From Chitinophaga pinensis (lineage in GTDB: Bacteria > Bacteroidota > Bacteroidia > 2-12-FULL-35-15): DNA of 62,243 bases. Below are positions 42,546 through 51,270 of this stretch, one piece after another (positions within the stretch are counted from its first letter, which is position 1; each line of letters begins with the position of its first letter). A program made the translations under genes and the position numbers. Below the pieces are notes generated by a model. The model did no database searches, was not told where the DNA came from, and worked only from the letters and a program-made list of their open reading frames with translations. The stretch covers positions 1-62,243 of the forward strand of contig CAMCYR010000012.1 of NCBI GenBank assembly GCA_945885475.1, in the 5' to 3' direction.

Positions 42546-45239
42546 CTAGTTCAAATCTTTTGAATTCTTCTTTCCAAGTTTTTCTATTACACCATTTCGT
42601 TCAACAATTACTGCATTTTGTTTTTCGTTGATATTGATTTTACCTTTTGAAGGGTAGATGAAATAGTATTTATTAAATCCTTCAACAGCATCTGGTGCAG
42701 CGAAGATCGGAATGAAGTTGTGAGCATTACAGAATTTTACAAGTTCTGGTCGGTTTTGCTTATCGATCGTTGCAACCTCATCAATGAACAACGTGATCTT
42801 ATTTTGTTCATCAGTAATGGCTAAACGATTGATAATTGCCATGATGATCACCAAACGGATCATCCTGTCGGTACCATCCGATTCGACTTGGTTTGCTAAG
42901 TCAACTCGTTTTTCGGTTCCTTTGATCTCCAGCAACAATTCGATGTTGAACAATTCATCAAAATGAACTTTTTTACCGGTATCCAAATAAGTATTCAGTA
43001 TTTTAAGGTTTTCTGATTGGTCAAAATCAAAACTCATTTGACCATTAAATTCCTGAATAGAACTGATTTGCTTTAGCTCACTGATGATACGTTCATTATC
43101 AATCAAATCAATTTTTAAAGACTCAATATTAGAGATGCGCGTAGTCGCTAGCTTTGTATTGAACTTGTCGTAAACGAATTGTTTAAATTCTTCGTAGCGT
43201 TTAAGTAATGTAAATGCCGGATTTGCAAATTGAGTAGAGATACTTGACAATAATCCGTCTATACTTCTTTCTTTATCATTCAGGCAGGCAATCTCTTCTT
43301 CAACGAAATGGATGAATTCTTCTTCATCAGCAATACTACTTCTTAAGCGGTATTTTAATCCTTCAAAAGTAACATCTTTGTTTGCTTTTATGTCATGACG
43401 GTCTTTTTGATGAATCTGAATCTTTGAATAGATGTAATCTAAATTATCGTTTGTTTCGTATTCTCGAGGTTCCACTTCAATGGATTCCATTTCCATTTTT
43501 CGGTCTTTCAATTCTTTTACACGAAGTTCAAGATTACGTTTTTCTTCATTCAGCTTGTCAAGCATAATTTGTTTCGAAGCGATTTCTTTCACTAAATCGT
43601 TCAAATGCAATTCTAAATCTTTCTTTTCTTCATTGAATACTTTGATTTCATCAATGATACCTTTAACAGCTCTTTCCAATTGTGGCTTTGTCTCAATTCC
43701 TTTGATCTTTTCCTTGATTATTTCCAGTTCACCAAGAATACTTTTTAATTTGAAATCTGTTTTTTCTTTGTCAACAACAGTTTTTAGTAATTCTTCTGTT
43801 ATTTTCTTTTCTGAAAGTAAAACTTTTAATTCATCCTTCAGTTCCTTCACAGATCTGAATTCTGTAAGTTCCAGTCCCTTTGAAATGTCAATTTCTCCAT
43901 CAAAAATATTCATCAGTTTATCTGATACTTTTTTGATCTGCTTCTTGATCTGTTTACTAGGTAAACTCAATACCTGCTCAGAAAGAATCGCATTTAGTAG
44001 TTGCTTTGTTTTTTCATCATCAGAAATTTTGTGGATCAATAAGTTATTGTAATTATTGATCTGATTTTCAACGGATGCAATCTTATCGTTCACTTTTTCT
44101 AATCGGAATTCAAGGTGCTTACTAGATAATTTCTGGCTTTCGATTGTCGTAATACGATTCTCGATTTCTTTCCGTTCTTTATCCAGATTTTTCATCGATT
44201 CCTGAAGGAAATCAATCGTTTCGTATTTATTGATTTCATCCAATTCCCTTTGCTTTTCACTCAGGTAGTTGGTTTTGTTTTTTATCTCCGCATTTTTTTC
44301 ACCAATGTAAGAAGCGTAGTTTAATTCTTTTGGTTTTAATATTTCATTGATCTCGTTGTGGATGGCTGCTATGTGTCGACCTCTTTCAACCGAAGATATT
44401 TCAAGTTCTGGTATCGCAGCAGTATAAGCGGTGTTAAAGGCATAAAGCAATTCACTCACAACGGTTGTTTTTGACCTGTGCGTTTTAACCAATTCTCTGA
44501 AATCGAGAAAATCTGTACGAACGGCTTTAATACTCTTGATCTCTTCATTGATTCTCAAAAGATCTGTAATATCTTTTTTATTTTTCTGCGAGAAATTTAA
44601 GCCTTCATTTTCGCGGTTATCCGCAATAATCAATGATTCTTTTAATGTTTTATTCGTGATCAGTTTGGAATTGATGAGGTAGCGGTATACTTTTGAAAAG
44701 TTGTTGCTTAATCCATCCGCTTTCACTGTATCTTCCAGCCAAACTACTGCATTGTTTTTTGTTCCTCTATGGTAAACATGATTGAATACGTCCGTTTTTG
44801 TAGCAAATTTACTGTGCAAAACATCTTTTTTATTCAATGATTCAATAACTTCATCAAAGCTTAATAAACGTTGGTGGGTACCTTCATTTTCGAAGAAAAA
44901 TGCTTCATTGTATTCACTGTCGATCTTGTAATATTCAAGCTCTCCGTCGGTATTGCGTTTTACCAATATGCAGTAATAGCCCATTTTATTAATCTCGAAA
45001 ATCAAAAAACTCTTATTATGAGTGGGGAAATAGTGATGAATAGTTTCTTTATCACCTTTACGCTGACCACTAAATGACATCTTTTGGCCGTCAACAACAA
45101 AAAGGAAATTCAAGGCGTAGATCAGCGTGGATTTTCCAATATTGTTTGGACCCACCAACTGAATGGAATCACAATTGTCGAGTTTCATTTCGGCTTTGCC
45201 GTAACCTTTCGAGTTAATTAAGGAGATTCGAGTAAGCAT
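42546..45239 (-). CDS. mksB: Short-armed SMC-like ATPase (MksB/JetC-type)
   Basis: An 897-residue ATPase. The N-terminal head has Walker A GPNNIGKST (residues 30-38). The C-terminal head has an ABC-signature-like SDGTDRM (787-793) and Walker B ITLFIDEVATID with Asp820/Glu821. Between them is a heptad-like coil, out about 285-400 and back about 460-590, joined by a short segment (about 410-460) instead of a clear hinge domain. Arms of some 120 residues are far shorter than those of MukB or SMC. A minus-strand TATATTTG element lies 30 bases before the start. The proteins encoded downstream look like kleisin and kite partners, so a DNA loop-extruding or plasmid-limiting complex is inferred. Confidence 0.75.
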   Translation of the reverse strand: MLTRISLINSKGYGKAEMKLDNCDSIQLVGPNNIGKSTLIYALNFLFVVDGQKMSFSGQRKGDKETIHHYFPTHNKSFLIFEINKMGYYCILVKRNTDGELEYYKIDSEYNEAFFFENEGTHQRLLSFDEVIESLNKKDVLHSKFATKTDVFNHVYHRGTKNNAVVWLEDTVKADGLSNNFSKVYRYLINSKLITNKTLKESLIIADNRENEGLNFSQKNKKDITDLLRINEEIKSIKAVRTDFLDFRELVKTHRSKTTVVSELLYAFNTAYTAAIPELEISSVERGRHIAAIHNEINEILKPKELNYASYIGEKNAEIKNKTNYLSEKQRELDEINKYETIDFLQESMKNLDKERKEIENRITTIESQKLSSKHLEFRLEKVNDKIASVENQINNYNNLLIHKISDDEKTKQLLNAILSEQVLSLPSKQIKKQIKKVSDKLMNIFDGEIDISKGLELTEFRSVKELKDELKVLLSEKKITEELLKTVVDKEKTDFKLKSILGELEIIKEKIKGIETKPQLERAVKGIIDEIKVFNEEKKDLELHLNDLVKEIASKQIMLDKLNEEKRNLELRVKELKDRKMEMESIEVEPREYETNDNLDYIYSKIQIHQKDRHDIKANKDVTFEGLKYRLRSSIADEEEFIHFVEEEIACLNDKERSIDGLLSSISTQFANPAFTLLKRYEEFKQFVYDKFNTKLATTRISNIESLKIDLIDNERIISELKQISSIQEFNGQMSFDFDQSENLKILNTYLDTGKKVHFDELFNIELLLEIKGTEKRVDLANQVESDGTDRMIRLVIIMAIINRLAITDEQNKITLFIDEVATIDKQNRPELVKFCNAHNFIPIFAAPDAVEGFNKYYFIYPSKGKININEKQNAVIVERNGVIEKLGKKNSKDLN

Positions 45240-45268
45240 CTTTTCTTTTGGATTATAAGATTTATCAT

Positions 45269-45276
45269 CAAATATA
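45269..45276 (-). promoter_or_regulatory. Candidate -7 element of the condensin-like operon
   Basis: Minus strand TATATTTG, 30 bases before the ATG at 45239. Exact match to TAnnTTTG; no TTG at the ideal -33 spacing. Confidence 0.45.
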
Positions 45277-45517
45277 CCCTAATGCTTTGTGGAATTTATT
45301 AGCTGAAGTTCCTGTTAATAACAATTGCTTTAAACAGGGCTTGTCAGAGGTTTTTTGTTAAAAAAAATAAAGTTTTTAAAAGTTTTAATTTGTACTTGAT
45401 TTTTGATAAAAAAATCGTATCATAAATCATTACAAAAAAGTCTGCAACCATTATATATCCTCTTTTTTAGTCGTTATGACTTTTTTGGTGTTAAAGGTTT
45501 GTTAAATTAGTGTAGGC

Positions 45518-45548
45518 CTTGCCCAATAATTTCTGAGCAAGTTTTTTT
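45518..45548 (+). terminator. Plus-strand hairpin with T run and no gene in front of it
   Basis: Stem CTTGC (45518-45522) and GCAAG (45537-45541), loop of 14 bases, followed by seven T at 45542-45548. The T run is on the plus strand while both flanking genes are on the minus strand. Confidence 0.35.
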
Positions 45549-45575
45549 CAGCAGCGCTTACAATGGTATTAGAAT

Positions 45576-45765
45576 TTACTTTCCTCCCTGACGCATAATT
45601 CCGTGTTTCTCTTTATGCCAAAGCGTAATCTCTAGCAATAAATAATAGAGAATATTTTTTGTCACTGCCTCATTCACAAAACGTTTTCACCATTTCCCTT
45701 CTATCCTTTACTTTGATGGTGTTGTTCGGTTTGATCTCAATAAGGTTATTACCCAAATTTAACAT
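45576..45765 (-). pseudogene. Frameshifted small reading frame (about 62 codons), unknown
   Basis: A frame from an ATG at 45765 gives about 31 codons (MLNLGNNLIEIKPNN to KDRREMVKTF) before a stop. Losing one T from the TTTT run (minus strand, near 45680-45684) joins it in phase to a second open stretch (VNEAVTKNILYYLLLE to HKEKHGIMRQGGK) ending at 45576. The joined sequence reads as one helical, basic protein. It could be a decayed gene, a sequencing error or chance. I do not recognise the family. Confidence 0.3.
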
Positions 45766-45867
45766 CGAAACTTGTGATGTATTACTTTAATTGATTTGAT
45801 TTTAATTAGCGCATCCATATTTTTGAAATAAGTTGGGACTTCGCGCGATTGTATGAACCTGACTTCC

Positions 45868-47205
45868 TTAGTTCAGGATCGAGTTTGATGGCGACGTAAC
45901 AAGCGTTACGAGCATATTTCCATCAGTATCCAGTCCTTTTAACTCAACCTTTTTTACTTTGTTTATGAGTAAAGGATTGTAAGGTGTTTTCACTTTTATA
46001 TAATTATCGGTGAAGCCATGCATAAACCCTTCCTTATTATCTGATTCGAATAATACGATTCGTGTTTCTCCAATGTGCTCTTCGTAAAACAGGCGGAGTT
46101 TTTTTGCTGATAATATACGCAGCATTTTATTACGCTTTTTTCTTATTGCAATAGGTACTACCTCTTTTAAAAGAATGGCATCTGTATTGTCGCGCTCAGA
46201 ATAGGTAAAGACATGCAGGTATGAGATAGGAAGTTCATTCAGGAAATGATAGGTATCCAGAAAATCTTCATCTGTTTCCCCTGGAAATCCAACAATTACA
46301 TCCACACCAATACAACAATGTGGCATCATTGTCTTGATTTTTGCAACACGTTCGCTATAGAGGTCACGAAGATATCTTCTACGCATTGCTTTCAATATTT
46401 TATTGCTACCCGACTGAAGTGGAATATGGAAATGAGGTGCAAATCGTTTTGATCTTGAAACAAATTCAATAGTCTCATCTTTTAATAAATTAGGCTCGAT
46501 TGAGGAAATGCGGAAACGTTCAATGCCTTCCACTTTATCCAATTCCCTGACCAGATCAAAAAACAGTTCTTGCTTTTTATTACCTTCTTTGGTTTCATTG
46601 TTTCCAAAGTCACCTAGGTTCACTCCTGTTAAAACAATTTCTTTTACATCTTGCTTCGCAATATCAGTTGCATTCTTAACAGCATTTAAAATACTGTCGC
46701 TTCTGCTTTTGCCACGGGCAAGGGGAATGGTACAAAAAGAGCAATTATAATCACAACCATCCTGTACTTTTAAAAACACACGTGTTCTGTCTCCAAAGGA
46801 ATACGAGTCTACAAAAAAATTAGCTTCCTCTATTTCGCAGCTATATATTTCTGCTTTTGTTTTTTTTGTAAGATCACTCAGGTAATTTAATAATTTAAAT
46901 TTTTCTGATGCGCCCAATACGAGATCAACTCCTTCTATATTTGATATTTCTTCTGGTTTTAATTGCGCATAGCAACCCACAATGACAACATATGCATCAG
47001 GTGAAACAGCTAATGCCGATTTTACAATCTGTTTACATTCTTTGTCTGCATTTGCAGTAACAGAACACGTATTGATGACGTAAATATCGCTTGGTTCTTT
47101 GAAATCAACCTTCTGGTATCCTTGATCTTCGAATAAACAAGCAATCGTGCTTGTTTCCGAAAAGTTGAGTTTGCAACCCAAGGTATGAAATGCGACTTTT
47201 TTCAT
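45868..47205 (-). CDS. mtaB: MtaB, tRNA t6A37 methylthiotransferase
   Basis: A 445-residue radical SAM methylthiotransferase. The N-terminal UPF0004 domain supplies Cys11, Cys47 and Cys78 for the second cluster, and the radical SAM motif is GCDYNCSFC (Cys151, Cys155, Cys158). A TRAM-like C-terminal domain follows (ETRIVLFESDN to VKVELKGL). The overall sequence fits the MtaB branch (t6A to ms2t6A at tRNA position 37) better than MiaB, given the N-terminus VAFHTLGCKLNFSET and the sequence around RLFYEEHIG. The chain is complete. A TAACTTCG element lies 10 bases before the ATG. Confidence 0.93.
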   Translation of the reverse strand: MKKVAFHTLGCKLNFSETSTIACLFEDQGYQKVDFKEPSDIYVINTCSVTANADKECKQIVKSALAVSPDAYVVIVGCYAQLKPEEISNIEGVDLVLGASEKFKLLNYLSDLTKKTKAEIYSCEIEEANFFVDSYSFGDRTRVFLKVQDGCDYNCSFCTIPLARGKSRSDSILNAVKNATDIAKQDVKEIVLTGVNLGDFGNNETKEGNKKQELFFDLVRELDKVEGIERFRISSIEPNLLKDETIEFVSRSKRFAPHFHIPLQSGSNKILKAMRRRYLRDLYSERVAKIKTMMPHCCIGVDVIVGFPGETDEDFLDTYHFLNELPISYLHVFTYSERDNTDAILLKEVVPIAIRKKRNKMLRILSAKKLRLFYEEHIGETRIVLFESDNKEGFMHGFTDNYIKVKTPYNPLLINKVKKVELKGLDTDGNMLVTLVTSPSNSILN

Positions 47206-47452
47206 TTTAGGATGCGAAGTTACTAATTATTCCATTCAAGTGGCTTATTTGCAAGAGGGAAGAGTTGAGGTTCTGAGAAAAAATCAATTTTGAAGGAACT
47301 GAATTTGCATTTTGTGGCCGGTTACTTGATTTTGTTTAAAATATGTTAATAAATGAAGCAGCAGAATGCATTTTTCAGTTAATGGATTTCTTAAACTTGA
47401 GGATAAATAGATTGTATGGGTTAGCGCTTATAAAATCCGAATTAAAAGATTT

Positions 47453-49093
47453 ATGAAAAGAACACTTCTATGTATATTGATTTATGTTTTTGTTTCAGCT
47501 TGTAATTCGGATGATCAACAAGGCAATGACGACAGAACAGTTTTTAAGTACAACGACATGTCGGGCGTTAATTCACTTGATCCCGCTGCAGCAAGAGATT
47601 TTGAAAACATTCTTGCAGTAAATCAATTGTTCAACGGATTGGTTGAGATGAATGATTCATTAAGGATAAAACCTTCTATTGCAAAGTCCTGGAAAATTTC
47701 AGAAGATGGAATGACTTATATCTTTCATCTGAATTCGGTTGTAACCTTCCATGATAATGAATATTTTCAAGGTGGAATTGGCCGGAAAGTAACAGCAGCG
47801 GATTTCGTCTATAGCTTTAGCAGATTGCTTGATCCCAGGATTTCAAGTGCTACAACATTGTTGACGCACGTCAATACCAAAAAATCGGGTGGATTTGAAG
47901 CAATCAACGACTCAACATTTGCAATCTACCTTGACAGACCATTTACTCCTTTCTTGGGAATATTGACCATGAAATATTTTTCTGTTATTCCTAAAGAAAT
48001 TGTGGAACATTTTGGTGCTGATTTTCGGAGAAATCCTGTAGGAACCGGCCCTTTTAAATTTAAAATGTGGAACGAGGGATCAAAATTAGTTTTTGTAAAA
48101 AATGAAAACTATTTTGAATTTGAAAATGGAAATCGTTTGCCTTATCTAGATGCCGTTTCTTTTTCTTTCATTAAGGATAAAGAAACTTCTTTCCTTGAAT
48201 TTCTGCAAGGTAATGTTGATATGGTTTCAGGAATAGATGCGATTAACACCGATGAGGTTTTAACTGTAGAAGGTGAATTAAAAGAGAAATATAAATCTCG
48301 ATATCAAATGCAGACACAGCCCTATTTAAAAACGGATTATTTGGGTTTTTTAATTGATGAAAACATGCCGATTGTAAAAAAATCACCTTTAAAAATAAAG
48401 GAGATTCGCCAAGCGATCAATTATGGTTTTGATCGTAAAAAAATGGTAAAATACCTAAGAAAAAATTTTGGTACACCAGCCACGGCAGGTTTTATTCCTC
48501 CGGGATTGCCTTCTTTTGACAGCAAGAAAGTAAACGGTTATGATTACAATCCTGATAAGGTAAAAGAACTTTTATTTATGGCCGGTTTCCCCGACGGCAA
48601 AGGTCTTCCAGAGATCTCTCTCGCAACAACAGAACAATACCTCGAATTGGCCGAATATATTCAATCACAATTGGCGGAATTTGGAATAAAAATCAAGATC
48701 GATGTTCAGAAATCTTCTGTGCTTTCTGATGCGATTGCAAATTCTAAACTTGCATTTTTTCGTAAATCGTGGGTGTGTGATTATCCAGATGAAGAAAATT
48801 TCCTTTCTCTCTTTTACAGTAAGAACTGGAGCCCGAAAGGATTTAATTACACTCATTTCAGCAATCCGCAATTCGATATCTTGTACGAAAAATCGCAATC
48901 AGAGTTGAATGATTCGATTCGATACGGTTACTATCAGCAAATGGATCAGCTTCTGATTGACAACGCCCCTGTTGTGCCTATGTATTATGATCAGGTAGTT
49001 CGTTTGGTTCAGAATAATATTTCGGGACTTACTTCAAATGCAATGAACCTCCTTTCACTAAAGAGAGTTAAGAAGACGAAACCTAAATCGTAG
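47453..49093 (+). CDS. Family 5 ABC-type solute-binding lipoprotein (oligopeptide type)
   Basis: A 546-residue lipoprotein; the signal ends in the lipobox VSAC with Cys17. The mature protein is a bacterial extracellular solute-binding protein of family 5: MSGVNSLDPAAARDFEN at the start, NQLFNGLVEMND, PSIAKSWKISEDGMTYIFHL, and later RQAINYGFDRKKMV. Such proteins deliver oligopeptides, nickel or dipeptides to ABC permeases. No permease or ATPase gene is nearby, so it works with a system encoded elsewhere. It stands alone on the plus strand and ends in a hairpin shared with the converging EEP gene. Confidence 0.93.
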   Translation: MKRTLLCILIYVFVSACNSDDQQGNDDRTVFKYNDMSGVNSLDPAAARDFENILAVNQLFNGLVEMNDSLRIKPSIAKSWKISEDGMTYIFHLNSVVTFHDNEYFQGGIGRKVTAADFVYSFSRLLDPRISSATTLLTHVNTKKSGGFEAINDSTFAIYLDRPFTPFLGILTMKYFSVIPKEIVEHFGADFRRNPVGTGPFKFKMWNEGSKLVFVKNENYFEFENGNRLPYLDAVSFSFIKDKETSFLEFLQGNVDMVSGIDAINTDEVLTVEGELKEKYKSRYQMQTQPYLKTDYLGFLIDENMPIVKKSPLKIKEIRQAINYGFDRKKMVKYLRKNFGTPATAGFIPPGLPSFDSKKVNGYDYNPDKVKELLFMAGFPDGKGLPEISLATTEQYLELAEYIQSQLAEFGIKIKIDVQKSSVLSDAIANSKLAFFRKSWVCDYPDEENFLSLFYSKNWSPKGFNYTHFSNPQFDILYEKSQSELNDSIRYGYYQQMDQLLIDNAPVVPMYYDQVVRLVQNNISGLTSNAMNLLSLKRVKKTKPKS

Positions 49094-49129
49094 ATAATTT
49101 ATTTAAGAGAAGGTTTAAAAAGTAACTAA

Positions 49130-49156
49130 TAAACTGTTTTCAGTTTACTGTTTTTC
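49130..49156. terminator. Bidirectional terminator between converging genes
   Basis: A 7-bp stem TAAACTG/CAGTTTA (49130-49136 and 49141-49147) with a TTTT loop, followed on the plus strand by CTGTTTTT. The right arm includes the stop codon of the EEP-family gene. Confidence 0.65.
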
Positions 49157-50284
49157 TAAATAGCAAATAATCGGATAGTGATCTGATAGTGCTTCATTGA
49201 TCGTTCGGAATTTGTAGGCTTTGTATTCTTTGCTGTAAAGGATGTAATCGATCCGGAATGAAGGGAATTTACCAATATATGTTCTACCAAAACCATTCCC
49301 GCTTTCAACAAAAGCATCTGATAAATTTGCAGCAATTTTATTTCTGGTATAGGATGCAGGTGTGTCATTAAAATCTCCGCATACAATTACCGGAAAAGGC
49401 GATGAAGAGATGCTTGCATTGATAAGATCGGTCTGCTGAGCTCTTTTGATAAAAGCGAATTTCAACCGGTTTAATATGCTTTTTGAGTGCTCTACGTCTT
49501 CCGTTTCCATATCCTTTTGTAAATCATCTATGTATTTATAATCATCTTTCGAAAAAGCGATAGACTGTAAGTGCATGTTGTAAATTCTCAACGTATCTTT
49601 TCCCCATTGGATATCAGAATAAATGCACACGTTATTACTTTTATATCCAAAATCGACTTTGCCTTTATTTATGATCGGATAATTGCTGAATGTAGCGATT
49701 CCAAAATGCTGTTTTGGTTTTACAGTGGTTGTATATTCTATATGGCTATACTTGAATTTGGTATACTTCATAAGTGAATCGGTATTGGAATATTTACTGC
49801 TGTCGCGATGGAAATATTCCTGAAAGCAAGCCACTTCGGGAGATTCACTGTTGATCAGCTGAAACATTTTGTTTCGTGTTTTATTATTGTTGCTCCAATT
49901 GTAAAGGTCAAATACTTTTACATTATAGGACATCACGCTGATCATCTTTTTTGTTCCATTGGGAGTTTCATTAAACGTGAACTGACAATAGCTGTGGAGG
50001 TTCGCAAATCCTGCAATAATCACTACGAACGAATAGAAAGCACGTTTTTTTATCTGGATTGCCCAGTAGATAAGAAATAGAATATTGATGATCACCAGGA
50101 CCGGATAGGCTAATCCAAAAAAAGCGATGATCCAGAAGTTTTCAGGGCTGACATGGGGAGCTAAATAGGAAATTAGAAGTGCGATAACAGCAATATGGTT
50201 GCAGAACATCGCAAGCTGATTAAACAAATAGCGCTTCCCTTTTCGTTTTTTCTTTTGTTCTTGTATTGCCTTTTGTTCTTCCAA
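49145..50284 (-). CDS. Endonuclease/exonuclease/phosphatase (EEP) family protein with N-terminal membrane helices
   Basis: A 379-residue protein. The start is a TTG at 50284: an in-frame stop lies two codons upstream and the first ATG is 25 codons inside. The first 110 residues contain a basic segment (KKKRKGKRY) and two or three membrane helices. The catalytic domain has the EEP motifs SVMSYNVKVFDL, VACFQEYF (metal-binding Glu), VIVCGDFNDTPAS and the terminal LSDHYPIICYL with Asp-His. Family members cut phosphodiesters in DNA, RNA or lipids. With the active site following membrane helices, a periplasmic phosphodiesterase is likely; its substrate is unknown. The gene lies 75 bases after the rhomboid pair. 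Confidence 0.88.
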   Translation of the reverse strand: MEEQKAIQEQKKKRKGKRYLFNQLAMFCNHIAVIALLISYLAPHVSPENFWIIAFFGLAYPVLVIINILFLIYWAIQIKKRAFYSFVVIIAGFANLHSYCQFTFNETPNGTKKMISVMSYNVKVFDLYNWSNNNKTRNKMFQLINSESPEVACFQEYFHRDSSKYSNTDSLMKYTKFKYSHIEYTTTVKPKQHFGIATFSNYPIINKGKVDFGYKSNNVCIYSDIQWGKDTLRIYNMHLQSIAFSKDDYKYIDDLQKDMETEDVEHSKSILNRLKFAFIKRAQQTDLINASISSSPFPVIVCGDFNDTPASYTRNKIAANLSDAFVESGNGFGRTYIGKFPSFRIDYILYSKEYKAYKFRTINEALSDHYPIICYLEKQ

Positions 50285-50359
50285 TTTCTAATTTTCGGTT
50301 TCTGTGATGCATCTTTGGTGATCACACATATTTCTGATCCAGACTTTTAGCCTAAAAAA

Positions 50360-51268
50360 TTAGTTTTTCACGCTGGCTTTAAATAAGATATCTTTTTCAC
50401 TTTTTGATAAACTTTCGTACCCTGATTTTGAAATCTTATCCAAAATTCTATCTATGTTTTCCTGTTCTACTTTCTTATTGTAATTATACTCCTCGTCAGT
50501 TACTTTCCTTTTGTATGCAACTTTCATTTTGCTTTTAGGCTTTATGCTCAGAAGTCCGGATATCCAATCGAAAAAACGATTAATTCCTTTTGAAAAATCA
50601 ACACCTCTTTTGTACTGAAAAATGAACAAATATCCCATAAGTGCTCCACCGAGATGAGAAATATTCCCTCCTATATTATCATAGGACGCAACATTCAATA
50701 CATCAATAAAAATAACAAATAAAGCAACATAAATCAATTTTACCGGACCGATAAACATCATATTCATGTTTACGTTAGGAATGAGAGTTGCAGTTGCAAC
50801 TATAATTGCAGTAACACCGGCAGATGCCCCGATCATAGGCGCCCCGATGAAAGGCTGAAAAGCGGGTATAGCTGTAAATAAAATAAGTGTAAGCAAGGCT
50901 CCAGAAATTCCACCCAGCAAATAAAGAGGAATAAGTTTTTTAGAATTGGTGTAGTTTATGAAAAGTTGTCCAAACCAATAAAGTGTAATCATGTTCCAGA
51001 AAATATGCATCAAAGAAAAGTGAGTGAACATATACGTGATCAGCGTCCATGGTTTTTGCGCTAAGTCTAGGAAACTCAATGAAATTGCAAGATTGTCTTT
51101 GATGAATTCTTCAACTAAAATAAAAATTCCCGACTCGCCACTTAAAAATGTGACGATGCGAAAAATACTTACAAATAAAAACAGAGCAACGTTGATAAGG
51201 ATCAGGCGCGTGATAGGGTTCCCACTTCTGAATTTTGCTTTAAAATCTTCTACTAACGGATTTGCCAT
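50360..51268 (-). CDS. Rhomboid family intramembrane serine protease (second of a pair)
   Basis: A 302-residue membrane protease with six core helices. The nucleophile motif is GASAGVTA, and the catalytic histidine lies in SHLGGALMGY; HFSLMHIFWNMITLYWFG is the L1/helix-2 region seen in GlpG-like rhomboids. A cytoplasmic C-terminal tail of about 70 residues (KRGVDFSK to ILFKASVKN) is rich in Lys and has a helical charged stretch. Rhomboids cut single-pass membrane substrates within the bilayer. It starts 2 bases after the other rhomboid gene, with which it is clearly co-transcribed. Confidence 0.93.
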   Translation of the reverse strand: MANPLVEDFKAKFRSGNPITRLILINVALFLFVSIFRIVTFLSGESGIFILVEEFIKDNLAISLSFLDLAQKPWTLITYMFTHFSLMHIFWNMITLYWFGQLFINYTNSKKLIPLYLLGGISGALLTLILFTAIPAFQPFIGAPMIGASAGVTAIIVATATLIPNVNMNMMFIGPVKLIYVALFVIFIDVLNVASYDNIGGNISHLGGALMGYLFIFQYKRGVDFSKGINRFFDWISGLLSIKPKSKMKVAYKRKVTDEEYNYNKKVEQENIDRILDKISKSGYESLSKSEKDILFKASVKN

Positions 51269-51270
51269 AA

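Larger units (their letters stand above)
45240..45867. other. 628-bp gap between mtaB and the condensin-like operon
   Basis: Contains the presumed promoter of the condensin operon (TATATTTG, minus strand, 45276-45269), a plus-strand hairpin with T run at 45518-45548, and a broken small reading frame at 45576-45765. Nothing else is recognisable, and no nuclease subunit gene is present. Confidence 0.55.

Noticed and set aside
43480-44052. 190-codon plus-strand frame inside the SMC-like gene
   Set aside because: Ser/Phe-rich composition is typical of the antisense of a Lys/Glu/Leu-rich coiled coil; the minus-strand gene has ATPase motifs at both ends.
40273-45867. Search for the Wadjet nuclease JetD/MksG beside the condensin-like genes
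   Set aside because: No reading frame of suitable size exists in either flank, so a four-gene Wadjet is not supported in this window.
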